Shown here in pieces: positions 1 through 10,800 of a DNA stretch of 64,000 nucleotides. The stretch lies in the NCBI GenBank assembly GCA_002914805.1, contig JXTB01000118.1, positions 759,240-823,239 of the forward strand, written 5' to 3'. The position numbers and the translations under genes are program-made. Source of the DNA: Parasponia andersonii (lineage: Eukaryota; Streptophyta; Magnoliopsida; Rosales; Cannabaceae). The notes beneath the pieces were generated by a model. It saw nothing but the letters and a program-made list of their open reading frames with translations, was not told the DNA's origin and did no database searches. Within the stretch, counting starts at the first letter, position 1. Every line of letters begins with the position of its first letter.

Positions 1-5
1 CCAGA

Positions 6-1475
6 TTGATTAGATGGATCTTATTGCTGCAAGAGTTTGACCTAGAGATAAAGGATAGGAAAGGTTCTGAGAATCAAATTGCTGATCACTTATCTAGATT
101 GGAAGCAGGGGAGAGAAGAGAGATCAATGAACCAATTCGAGAGACATTCCCAGATGAACAGCTTTTAACAATACAGCAGGTGACTATTCCATGGTATGCT
201 GACTTTGCTAACTACCTGGTTAGTGGGTTACTTCCTCCAGATATGAACAGCCAGCAGAGAAAGAAATTCTTCCATGATGTGAAAGCTTACTATTGGGATG
301 AGCCTTTCCTATATAAACAATGTGCAGATAAGATCTTGCGAAGGTGTGTTCCTAATGAAGAAATTCAAAGCATTTTGATCCATTGCCATTCATCCCCATA
401 TGGAGGACACTTCGGAGGCTTTAGGACGGCTGCCAAAGTCTTGCAATCAGGTTTTTATTGGCCAACAATTTTCAAGGATGCACATAAGTTTGTTAAAAGT
501 TGTGATAGGTGCCAAAGGGTAGGGAACATTTCACAAAAACAAGAGATGCCCTTAAATAATATTCTGGAGGTTGAACTGTTTGATGTATGGGGAATAGACT
601 TCATGGGGCCATTTCCCCCATCCTTTGGGAACCTCTACATCCTGGTAGCTGTAGACTACGTATCTAAATGGGTAGAAGCCTCAGCATTTTCCACAAATGA
701 TTCCAAGGTAGTGGTAAAATTTCTGCACAAGAAAATTTTTACATGCTTTGGCACACCAAGAGCAATTATAAGTGATGAAGGAACACATTTTGGTAGTAAG
801 CAATTCGAAAATCTGTTGGCGAAGTATGGAGTGAGGCATAAAGTTGCTACAGCATACCATCCACAAACAAGTGGACAAGCTGAAATTTCCAACAGGGAGA
901 TTAAAAGGATCTTGGAGAAGGTTGTGAATCCATCTAGGAAGGATTGGTCAATGAGGCTCGATGATGCTCTTTGGGCTTACAGAACAGCTTTTAAAACGTC
1001 CTTGGGGATGTCACCATATAGGCTGGTTTTTGGCAAAGCTTGCCACTTGCCAATGGAACTAGAGCACCGAGCATATTGGGCGACGAAAAAATTAAACTTG
1101 GACATTCAAGCTGCTGGAGACACACGGCTGCTGCAGTTGAACGAGCTAGATGAATTTCGGATGTTTGCTTATGAGAATGCCAAGCTGTACAAGGAGAGAA
1201 CAAAAAAATGGCATGACAGCAAGATCCAACAAAGAAGTTTTGAATCTGGGCAGCAAGTCTTATTATTTAACTCCAGATTGAAATTGTTTCCCGGAAAGCT
1301 AAAGTCTAGGTGGTCAGGCCCATTCAAAATTACCAAAGTTCATCCATATGGGGCTGTTGAGCTGCTTGAAGAGAATTCGGGACGCCAATTCAAAGTTAAT
1401 GGCCAGAGACTGAAGCATTTTTGGGGAGCTGAAGTTGACAGAGGGAAGACCTCAATCGTTTTGCAGGAACCATGA
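6..1475 (+). CDS. Ty3/Gypsy pol: end of RNase H plus integrase (partial at 5' end)
   Basis: Open for 489 residues without a stop; the true polyprotein start lies to the left of the window. Residues 1-33 are the tail of the RNase H domain (the DHLSRLE motif ends it). The zinc-binding HHCC domain follows at about residues 125-170 (H..H, then CDRCQ). The integrase core has its three acidic residues in place: D in VWGIDFMGP (about residue 198), D in IISDEGTHF (about 258) and E in [12 protein letters not shown] (about 294). A C-terminal chromatin/DNA-binding region ends near residue 475. Integrase inserts the element's cDNA into host DNA. This is the best preserved coding part of the element; nothing visible inactivates it within the window. 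Confidence 0.92.
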   Translation: MIRWILLLQEFDLEIKDRKGSENQIADHLSRLEAGERREINEPIRETFPDEQLLTIQQVTIPWYADFANYLVSGLLPPDMNSQQRKKFFHDVKAYYWDEPFLYKQCADKILRRCVPNEEIQSILIHCHSSPYGGHFGGFRTAAKVLQSGFYWPTIFKDAHKFVKSCDRCQRVGNISQKQEMPLNNILEVELFDVWGIDFMGPFPPSFGNLYILVAVDYVSKWVEASAFSTNDSKVVVKFLHKKIFTCFGTPRAIISDEGTHFGSKQFENLLAKYGVRHKVATAYHPQTSGQAEISNREIKRILEKVVNPSRKDWSMRLDDALWAYRTAFKTSLGMSPYRLVFGKACHLPMELEHRAYWATKKLNLDIQAAGDTRLLQLNELDEFRMFAYENAKLYKERTKKWHDSKIQQRSFESGQQVLLFNSRLKLFPGKLKSRWSGPFKITKVHPYGAVELLEENSGRQFKVNGQRLKHFWGAEVDRGKTSIVLQEP

Positions 1476-1516
1476 AGGACCAAGAAGTCGAGCTGACGAC
1501 TCTAAACCAAGCGCTA

Positions 1517-1534
1517 AGTGGGAGGCAACCCACT
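1517..1534 (+). other. Small hairpin after the pol stop codon
   Basis: AGTGGG and CCCACT form a perfect 6-bp stem around the loop AGGCAA, 42 bases after the integrase stop. The phrase GGGAGGCAACCCA in this place recurs in Athila-like elements, from memory. Its role is not known to me; it could be an RNA structure at the pol/3' ORF boundary. Confidence 0.55.
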
Positions 1535-2070
1535 AAATATCCCTCGTTTCTTACTCCTCTATTTAATTCTTTTGCTGTTCGTTGCGTTCAAAAAAAAATG
1601 ATGAAAAAGTGGAAATCGATTATTAACATATGGATTACTCTTGTGCAGAGAAATAAGAAGAAAGTCAAGAAGGAATTCTGGTAGTGAGGAAGAGAGATGG
1701 AATCTCATGAAATGCCGATTTGCTGCAGCAGAAAAATTAATGATAAAAACATTGCTGCAGCAACCGGCCCAGTTTTCCTCTTCAAAAAAAAAAAAAAAAC
1801 GAGGAAATGAAAGTGGGCAGCAGTTGGTAGCAGCATGTATGCCACGTAGGGAGTGGGGGTTTTACACGAAGCCCTTATCACCCACGATCCCCAACAACAA
1901 TAAAAAAAAAATAAAAAAAAAACCCTACCCCACATTCAGCACCAATTCCTCTTCTTCTCGTCCATCTCTCTCTCTCTTTGACGGCGCAGCTCAGTACTTC
2001 TTTTCCTACCACTCGAGAATCGGTTTTGCTCAAGTTTGGGGGTGACCGCTCATCAACTCACAGAAAGAGA

Positions 2071-3211
2071 ATGGGGATTAAGAGAGTTGCTCGCAAAGCC
2101 CACAAAGCAATCAAGTTTGAAACTGAGGCAGCTGAAATAAGGCATGAAGAGAATATCCAAAATCGACCCCTCAATGCTGAAAAAGGGTTTGTACTGGACA
2201 ACTCAGAGACAATGGGGCAGCTACCATTCATTGCACAAGTAATCACCCAACACAACTGGAAACAGTTCTGTGCTAACCCAGAGGATCCAATCATGCCGCT
2301 GGTTCGCGAATTCTATGCCAACCTTACTGATCCAGAGGAGAATACTGTATACGTTCGAGGTGTTCAGGTTTCTTGGAGCGAGGAAGCCATCAATGCGGTT
2401 TTTGGCCTGGGAGATCCGGTAGATGAACATTCCGAGTTCATAGAGAACATCACAGAACCTGAACTGATCACGGTTTTGGAGACAGTTGCTGCAGCAGGAG
2501 CTGAATGGAATGTCTCTGCTCAAGGTGCCTACACCTGCATTCGAAGTGCGCTGACCCCGGCTGCCAAAGTGTGGTACCACTTTCTAAAATCCCGTATGCT
2601 GCCCACCACACACGGCAAAACAGTGTCTAAGGATCGGATGTTGCTTTACACTCCATGCTGATTGGTAAGTCTATTAATGTGGGTCGGATGATTCATAGTG
2701 AGATGCGGGCATGTGCTGCACGGAAGACAGGGCTTTATTTTTCCCCTCCCTAATCACTCGGTTATGCCGAAATGCCCGTGCCCCTTTCCTGGTCAACGAA
2801 GAAAAGCTGCACAATACCGGTGAAATCAATGCCATTGCTGAGGCACGAATTACACAAGAAGGACCAACTGAATCAACCCAGCAACCCTCGAGCAGCAGAC
2901 CTACTGCAGCATCCAGCAGCAGAACAAATAGTGATGTGCTGCAGCAGCTGAAGGCTTTGGAGCAGCGACTAAGTCAACAGGAAGTCCAACAGTACCATAT
3001 GATGTCATTGCTGCAGCATACTCACAAGCAGCAGCAGCAATTCTGGGCATATTCCAAGGAACGGGACACAGCCCTGAAGAAGGCCTTGCAAAACAATTTC
3101 ACTAGGCCCATGCCGACTTTCCCAGCATTTCCACAAGAAATACTTAAGGACCTAGATTACGAATATGAAGTAGAATCTGATAAAGATAGGTCCAATGAAG
3201 CTGCAGAGTAA
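2071..3211 (+). pseudogene. Extra 3' ORF of the Athila element (putative plant transposon protein), frameshifted
   Basis: The reading frame starting MGIKRVARKAHKA at 2071 runs to a stop at 2661. The same protein continues in other frames: a middle piece (about 2648-2730) in a second frame and a last piece (about 2725-3211) in a third, so at least two small indels break it. The first part resembles the 'putative plant transposon protein' domain (Pfam Transposase_32 type, from memory), with features such as PLVREFYANL and VSWSEEAINAVFGL. The last piece is rich in Gln and Ser and predicted coiled coil (LQQLKALEQRLSQQEVQQ). It sits where Athila elements carry an additional, env-position ORF. Its biochemical role is unknown. 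Confidence 0.7.
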
Positions 3212-4463
3212 TGCTAACAGGGAGTTTTTCTTCCCTTTTTCTTTTCCTTTTTCTTTCTTTATATGCATTTCAGTTTGTGAAGCATTGGGGACACTGCTTA
3301 TTTTACGTTTGGGGGTGATTGGTAGTTTATTTGTTTTTCGTTTCTTTTCAGTGTTTAGTGTGTTGTTTCCTATCATTTTGTGTGGTTGTTTGTTAATTCC
3401 GTTTTGTGTTTTGTTGCTCTGGTGTGCTGCAGCAAGTTGTGTTTATGAAACTTTTGTTACTCCAAATATTTTAAGTTTATGAGATGAATTGCCATGACTT
3501 GGATGTTGGGGATATCTGTTTCAGCTTGCTTTTATGTGTGAACTTTCAAATTTTTTTTTTTTATGCACTAAAGCTATGGATTAGAAGACCTTAGGGAAGC
3601 TTAAGGAATCTTGAATAAGTGTGAGGGTTTAAGGTTCTAGAACTGATTTTGTGAATCCCTTGAGGCGAAATTTAGAAAACCAAACATGAGGACTTAGTGC
3701 AGGTTAGATACATTGAAAGTAGAATGAGCCTAGGTCTGGGGGAATACATATATAGTTTCCTCTAAAAAAAAAAAAACAAAAAAAAAAGAAGAGAAAAAAA
3801 AATATTTTTTTTATATACTCCGCTGTTCTGGACCACCTAGTAACCAGGGGTAACATGAGCTCCATGTATACCTTTGCGTCAAACAGTAGTCTAGAATATG
3901 AGTATGCAACTTTGGTAGTGACTTTGCTGAGTAACTGGGTGTCTTCATCACCAATGTTGGCATTCACGTAAAAAGGCATTGTGACATCGGAGTGTTAAAA
4001 AAAAAAAAAAAAAAAAAAGAAAAGAAGCATGTAATAATAAAACTCCCCAGTTAAGCTTCAAGTTGAAAGGTTGTGAAAGCCTGTTAAGTTTTGAATGTTT
4101 GGTTGACTTGCATTAGTGGAGAGAGATTTACAAGATCAGCTTATGGAACCAGAAATTTAGACCCAATGATCATGTTTTGATATAACTTGAGTAATCCATG
4201 GAATTCTAACCATAGTTTCCATACACGCACCAAAGGAAAAAGCACACGTGGGAGTAAGTTTGTGATGGATTGAACTAGAATTTGAGGAAGGGTGATTCTG
4301 ATCATAGGCTGAAGATTGTGGAGTAAAGCAGAAAAATGAAGAATGATTTTCTTGTTGTCAGAATACCAGAGCTCGTCATGTCTTTTATGTTTTTGTGTGT
4401 GTAATGTGTTGTTTCTCTTTGTTTTGTCACTCGAGGACGAGTAACAATTCAAGTTTGGGAGTG
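3212..4463 (+). other. Long non-coding 3' region of the Athila element
   Basis: No convincing ORF. It contains the phrase GGGGACACTGC followed by TTTGGGGGTG at about 3287-3317, pyrimidine-rich stretches, and two A-rich blocks (about 3763-3800 and 3997-4018). The end, CAAGTTTGGGAGTG just before 4464, is the purine tract that primes plus-strand DNA. Similar long non-coding segments are a known trait of Athila elements. Confidence 0.6.
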
Positions 4464-4975
4464 TGATAACTCTATGAAAATAGAGTTACCTTGTGTGTTT
4501 TAGTCTTAGGTTAAGTTGCTTTAGAAGAATAAATTTTATAGTTTAGGTGCCTTTCTTTACTTTCTTGCAGTTTTTGGCGTTGCTGATGTTTAAGATCTAA
4601 TCTAGTTAATATCTAGTTTATTTCCCTTGAATTTTTATTAGAATTACTGAAATCTGGTCTTAAGCCCTGCAGAGATTAAATGGCAGCAACTTAGAAGGAA
4701 AGCTGAACTTAAATGAAAGCTGGAAGCAACTTTGTTGCAGCAACACGCTAGAGCAACACTGAACAAAAGAGTCAACTTCCAGCTGGTTTTTATTTTGAAC
4801 AGCTGGTGCTGACAGCTAGCAGTAAATACCAGCTAAAAAGAAATGAAGAAAAGTGGTCCTTACCCCTCTATTTGGTTGACACCTGTGCTAGGGTACCTCA
4901 TAGACCCTAATATAAAAGAAAAAAGGAAAGAAAGAAAAAGGGGCAGAGGGGAGGCGGCTGAAAGAAGTGATATAC
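4464..4975 (+). repeat. LTR copy 1, cut off at an N
   Basis: Begins TGATAACTCTATG directly after the purine tract and matches the LTR that begins at 5209 with scattered substitutions. A TATA box (TATAAA) lies at 4911-4916. The copy stops at 4975 where a single N joins it back to internal sequence, so it has no 3' half here. This looks more like an assembly or haplotype join than a biological solo LTR. Confidence 0.75.
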
Positions 4976-4976
4976 N
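4976..4976. other. Single ambiguous base at the duplication junction
   Basis: The N lies exactly between the two copies of the duplication. A second isolated N is at 5939 inside the second LTR copy. Such single Ns often mark a forced join of contigs. Confidence 0.8.
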
Positions 4977-5208
4977 AAAGGAAAAAGCACACGTGGGAGT
5001 AAGTTTGTGATGGATTGAACTAGTATTTGAGGAAGGGTGATTCTGATCATAGGCTGAAGATTATGGAGTAAAGCAGAAAAATGAAGAATGATTTTCTTGT
5101 TGTCAGAACACCAGAGCTCGTCATGTCTTTTATGTTTTTGTGTGTGTAATGTGTTGTTTCTCTTTGTTTTGTCACTCGAGGACGAGTAACAATTCAAGTT
5201 TGGGGGTG

Positions 5209-6511
5209 TGATAACTCTATGAAAATAGAGTTATCTTGTGTGTTTTTAGTCTTAGGTTAGTTGCTTTAGAAGAATAAATTTTATAGTTTAGGTGCCTTTC
5301 TTTACTTTATTTTAGTTTTTGGCGTTGCTGATGTTTAAGATCTAATCTAGTTAATATCTAGTTTATTTCCCTTGATTTTTATTAGAATTACTGAAATCTG
5401 GTCTTAAGCCCTGCAGAGATTAAATGGCAGCAACCTAGAATGAAAGCTGAACTTAAGTGAAAGCTGGAAGCAACTTTGCTGCAGCAACACGCTAGAGCAA
5501 CACTGAACAGCAGAGTCAACTTCCAGCTGGTATTTATTTTGAACAGCTGGTGCTGACAGCCAACAGTAACTACCAGCTAAAAAGAAATGAAGAAAAGTGG
5601 TCATTACCCCTCTATTTGGCTGACACCTGTGCTAGAGTACCTTATTGACCCTAATATAAAAGAAAAAAAAGGAAAGAAAGAAGAAGGAGGGGAGTAGCTG
5701 CTGAAAAAAAAGGATATACGGAAAAGGAAAGAAAAAAGAGTACAGGGAAGAATCGGAAGAAGAAGGAAGGGTACTGGCAGCAGCAAAGAGTTAAAAACCA
5801 CCATCATCCAGCTAGCACTTTCTTTATCTCTTTTAATCTTCTTTGTATTTAATTTCTTTTCCTTTTCTTGAACTTTCTGTAATCTATAGAGCATTTTAGG
5901 TTGCTGATTTTTACATTTCAGACCATGAGCTAAGTTTCNAAAGGTTAATCTTAGTTGGACTTAGCTTGAATGATGCATGATTCAATCATCTCTTAGTAGA
6001 TCTTTGAATTAGTAATGGTATAGGAATATATTGTTACCATGCAAACCCATCGAGAATTGATACTATAAATGAAGTTTTGAGAACTGGGTTAGCATAGGAA
6101 TATGTCAAATCTGGTTTAAAAGAACTTTAACATATTGAATTCGGAAGATTAATATGTACAGATTGAATTTTCAGTTACTGGAGTGATTTTGCCACAGGCG
6201 TTGCTGCAGCAATTAAACCCAGATTTGCAACCAAGGAGGATTCAATAATCCCAGCATATCCACACCACTGATTCACAATTACTTGATTAGATTTCATTAT
6301 TTTCTGCTTAATATTTACGTTTCTGTTTGCATCTTTAAATTGTTGTTATTTTACTACAAATCTTTATTTCTCAATCGTTAAACTAGCTTGTTCGACATTT
6401 AAATTTTACAAATAATTTTGGTAATCAATCCCTGTGGAGACGATACTCATTCACTACTATATTACTTGTTTTGGCACGTGCACTTGCGTAGCTACCGTAA
6501 AAACCGCAACA
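5209..6511 (+). repeat. 3' LTR of the Athila element, full length
   Basis: About 1303 bp, from TGATAACTC at 5209 to CCGCAACA at 6511, bounded on the left by the purine tract TTTGGGGGTG. The TATA box TATAAA is at 5655-5660, giving an expected transcription start shortly after. A lone N sits at 5939. The end of the LTR, including GGCACGTGCACTTGCG, abuts ordinary AT-rich DNA starting ATATG. Confidence 0.82.
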
Positions 6512-7860
6512 ATATGTCCCATAAAATTGTAACAACAAAATATAAAATTGGCAATATATATCCTATAGAATTTGCAATACATTCATATACTTCTCTTCTA
6601 GATATATAAATACTTGGACTAAAGTATAATCATATTGGGACAACATAAAATTTTCTAATTTCTTACATCCATTTTGAATGAAAACGATTAACATGAAACA
6701 AAAATATAAGAATGAGAACCTAAAAACCACAAATAAAAGAATGTGGATTTAATCGTAAAAAAAACAAAAAACTTAAGAGAAATACCTTCTTTTTTAACAT
6801 AATTAATATTAGGAGAGTTTAGAGGATTTTGATTCGAAAATTTGAGTTCATGATTAATTTTACTAAATTATTCCGAGTTCATGAGACTTTTGTATTAAAA
6901 AACCTTTTTTATTTATTTGTAAGTATTTTTTAGCAGTTGAATTATTATTTAACGACTATAATAATTTGAGTAGTTAGAAAGACGTGCACATTATTTAATA
7001 CTTTTTCTCTCTTTATTTTTTATCATGAAAAAACACACATAATAAATTTTAATTAAGTAAAAAACCACCTATAAACAAGTTTAAAAAGTTAGTTAAATTT
7101 TTTTTAATATAACTTTGTCATTGAACACTCAAGATACAAGACCATGACAGCATTTAATCTTGTATTTGATTTATTATATATAATAAAAATTAAATATAGT
7201 CAAAGTTAATTGATACTTGTAAAGAAATCTAAAAGTTAACATATATATACATAAAAGCTAATACATATTATTTATACATAAATGAAATTTTAAGAGTTAA
7301 TTTTTGATATATGTTAAGAATTAGACATACATGCAATAGATATAACTTTAAAATTTAATACTTTATAAGATAGAGTATTTTAAGATGTTTATTAAACATA
7401 AAATTTGTAAAATAGACATTAGTTTTAATAAGGAAACAATTTTGGGATGTATTTTGAAAAATGAAAGAATTAAGAAAATAGAGGTTATTTATAAAAATAA
7501 AACTCATTAATGTTTATATGTCATTTTTTTATGTATTTAAATAATTGTTAATATATATATTCCATGTGTGCTAATTTTAACAACAAAGGTTAATTTTTTA
7601 TAAACAACAAAAATATTAATTCAGTACATTAATTGAGTTGGACTGAAATTTTTTATTATTTAAAATTTATCGAACATTAATTTATCTTACCTAGAAAATT
7701 TATCCTAATTTAAATTAGGATATTACATATTATAAGGAAAATTAGAAATTAGGAAATTAAATTAAGAATAGTGTCCATCAAAAACCCAAAACCCCAAGCA
7801 TTGTGACGGAACAAAAGGTCTCGAAAGAATTCGCGCTTTCTACTCCGTTTCCAGCCCACC
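6512..7860. other. AT-rich intergenic DNA and TTC27 upstream region
   Basis: No ORF, RNA gene or repeat family recognised between 6512 and about 7770. The last 90 bases before 7861 (from about 7771, with CCCAAAACCCCAAGC) become less AT-rich and are the likely promoter/5' leader of the TTC27 gene. No clear TATA box could be assigned. Confidence 0.5.
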
Positions 7861-10800
7861 ATGCCCGAAATGGACCGAGAAATCGAGATCCTCCGCGGCT
7901 ACGAGTTACGCCTCCTCCGCTGCACCCTCCCTCCTCCTCCGCCGTCCGATTCCGCTCCACACTCCCCACCGTCCGATGACGTTATCACCACCGCCTCGCA
8001 CCGTCTCCGCTCGCTCATCACCGACTTGCTCGTCTCCATTGAAACCGGTCGGTACCTCCAAGCCCTGCGGTCCCCGGATGCTGCTCGACTGGTTTTCAAA
8101 CTCACCGATTCCGACTCTGCCGAGTCGATCGACGATACCGTCGAGTGCGCCGAGCGTGTCTACTCCGAGTTCCTGAACCGAGTGGAGTCGTTCTTGTCAG
8201 AAGGGGAAGACGACAAGGGGAAGAGCCTCAGAGTTGTGATCGTTACGTCCATGGCGGTCGCGGCATTTCTTGGGTTCACTCAGAGTAACATGACTGGGTG
8301 AGTAGAAGAACTTCGAGTTAATCGAATTTTCTTTCAGTAATTTAGTCATATTAAAATTTATTTTCTAAGAATTTTCCTGTTTCAATTGAAATTTCGGGTT
8401 TTTTTCGTTTTTCTATTTATTTATTTTTTATTTTCTTAATTTGAAAAAATAATTATTCTTTTCAGGCCAATTGAAGGATTGCCGAAATGTCCTCTGCCAT
8501 TGATAGAAAGCAATGATGTTGATAAGTTTGCCGAGTGGGATAATTGGGCTCGTAATCAGGTTATGTCTTCTGGGTCTGACTTGCTTGGAAAGTTTTCTAA
8601 TCTTCAGGTACTATGTATTATTACTGTTGTTATTTTTGTTAAATTTTAGGCGTAGAAAAATCTCAAATTTTGATTGAAAATTTTATGCAATTATCGAATA
8701 TGTTGGATTATACTGTGTATGAGTTAGATTGTTCTTTTTATTTTTTAATTGAGTATTTACTTGTTGTATAGTGTGTTCCAATTGTGTCAATTATTTCCTC
8801 TGGATGGTCTTTGGTTTATTTTCTATTTGTTTTAATTTTGACATTTTTTTTTGTTTTTTTTGTTTTGGTTGTTTTTGAAGTACATAGTGTTTGCCAAGAT
8901 GTTTCTAATGAGGACTAAAGACTTGTTATCTGAAGGGAGTATCTCGTCTAGGAGCATTTCATGGTGGCTTGCAAGGGTTCTACTTACTCAGCAGAGGATT
9001 TTGGATGATCGATGTTCGTCTTTATTTGATCTCTTGCACGTCTTTACACGTCAAACTTTACATCATTTTGGCACATTGGAAAAGTTAACAAGTTATTGGG
9101 GTGCCAGTTTGCATAAGGACGAGGGTTTAGCAATAGTCTCGATGCTTCATTTAGAAGCTGGTATAATGGAATATACATATGGGCGAGTTGATTCTTGCAG
9201 GTGAATAACTGAGAGAGTTTGTGTTTTAAAAAACTTTCGAGGTTTACTCCTCAAGGCCCCTTTTGCCTGTGTCGTTGTTTAATGATTGGATACTTATATC
9301 TAATGTTAAGTGGAATCTCAGGGCTTTAACTCCCAGTTTAATTTTTGTAACAAAAATATGGTTGTTGTACTTGTATCAGGTTACATTTTGAATCAGCTGA
9401 AGCTGCAGCTGGTCTTGAGCTCTCTGTTACTGGTGTTCTTGGCTTCCGTACTGTATATCAGGTTTAATATTATAAGCGTGTAATCGTCATTTTGTTCTTT
9501 CTGAATTTGATTTGTTAGCTTGACATGCTATCTTCAAAATAGGTTGAACCAAAGGCACAGATGGTACTTGTGGCAAACGGAAGGTCATGGAACAGCAGTG
9601 AAAATTGTGAATCAGATAGCAGTGGACCCCAGAAAAAAGAGACAAGTAGTAATGATGAAAATTATGAGGCCTCTGACATTTTGATCACCCCGAAATTGTT
9701 AGAGAATGATAATGGACATGGAACTAGAGAAGGCATTCAAGTTGGTGGCACTGCTGCCCCTTTGAGTGCAATTCATCAGGCAGTGATCTTGGCAAAATGT
9801 CTTCTAATTGAGAAGAGCACTCGACATGATGATATGCAGAGTAAGCCACTTAACTCTTTCAATATAGCTGTCTCTTTCTCCCCATGGAACAAATTAAAGT
9901 TAGGTGCTTCTAGGCTACAAAAATCGCTGGTGCCTTTATTTCTGCTAAAACTTGGACATATAAGATTTAATGTTGATTTACCAAAAGAATAAGGCATCAG
10001 CTCTTACAAACTTTCTAACTTGCAATAGAAGTGATATTTCCTTGTTCCTTTGTCAAATCAAAGGTTAGATTAAGATACCATTGGGGCATGAGTCATGTTG
10101 ACTTTATGCAATGGTCATTATGTATGGGTTGTATTAATTCTAGATACTTTTCTGTCCTCTATCTCTGTATATATGCCAAGGGATAGTAGATGTAGCTATC
10201 ACAATTATGATTTTATATTTCGGATGGATGTGTGCTTTAGTTTCCCAATTTATCCTAAAAGCTTGAGTAACTAGGAGGTTGGCCAATATTGGAGTTGTTA
10301 TTTTCTCTTCATTTGTGGGCTGGACAATGGGTGAATGTTAATTAGGTTGGACCAAGATTAGAATATTCTTATCGATGAGACCAGAACATGTTTAATGCCC
10401 AACATGTGATGAAAACTGACAAGGAGTGCAGTCATAGGGGTTGTTTTGATATCATGTTAGTTTATCAATTCTCCCACAAGTTTGAGCTATTCGGAGGTGA
10501 TACGACATGCCTGGCATTAGATTTTATGTTCTAATTTTTGGAGTCATATTGATGTGGGATATGTTTCTTTATTGAGTCCGAATATTCTGGTGGCTGGTTG
10601 GTGAATATGAGAGTAGGTGGTTTTCTTATTCTTCATTTGTGAATTTTCTACACTGACCAGTAGAAATTTGTTTGCTTATTTATTTATTTTTTCCAGGCTG
10701 CCTGTTCTTGATATTTCCTTTTTCATTAATTAGTTATTTTGTTTGACCCTTGCCATATAAACGTATTTATCTACTGGGAAAATTTATTTCATGTAATTTG

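Larger units (their letters stand above)
4232..5719 (+). repeat. 743-bp direct duplication around a single N
   Basis: 4232-4975 and 4977-5719 match almost base for base from AAAGGAAAAAGCACACG to GGATATAC or GTGATATAC, with a few percent differences by eye. Each copy holds the last 230 bases of internal sequence, the purine tract and the first 510 bases of the LTR. The junction is the single N at 4976. Confidence 0.9.
1..6511 (+). mobile_element. Athila-type Ty3/Gypsy retrotransposon, 3' part
   Basis: Right-hand part of a large Ty3/Gypsy element whose left end lies outside the window. In order it holds the end of RNase H and the integrase (6-1475), a hairpin motif (1517-1534), a broken extra ORF (2071-3211), a long non-coding stretch, a purine-rich tract (around 4451-4463 and 5196-5208) and an LTR that starts TGATAACTC and ends CGCAACA at 6511. 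The integrase type, the extra ORF after pol and the long 3' non-coding region fit the Athila lineage; this assignment is from family knowledge. No flanking target-site duplication can be tested because the left end is missing. A 743-bp block is present twice around a lone N at 4976. Confidence 0.85.

Noticed and set aside
9841-9992. Extension of TTC27 exon 5 to a stop at 9992.
   Set aside because: The donor at 9841 (GTAAGC) joins exon 6 in phase and continues the conserved protein (WDMAPYIEA).
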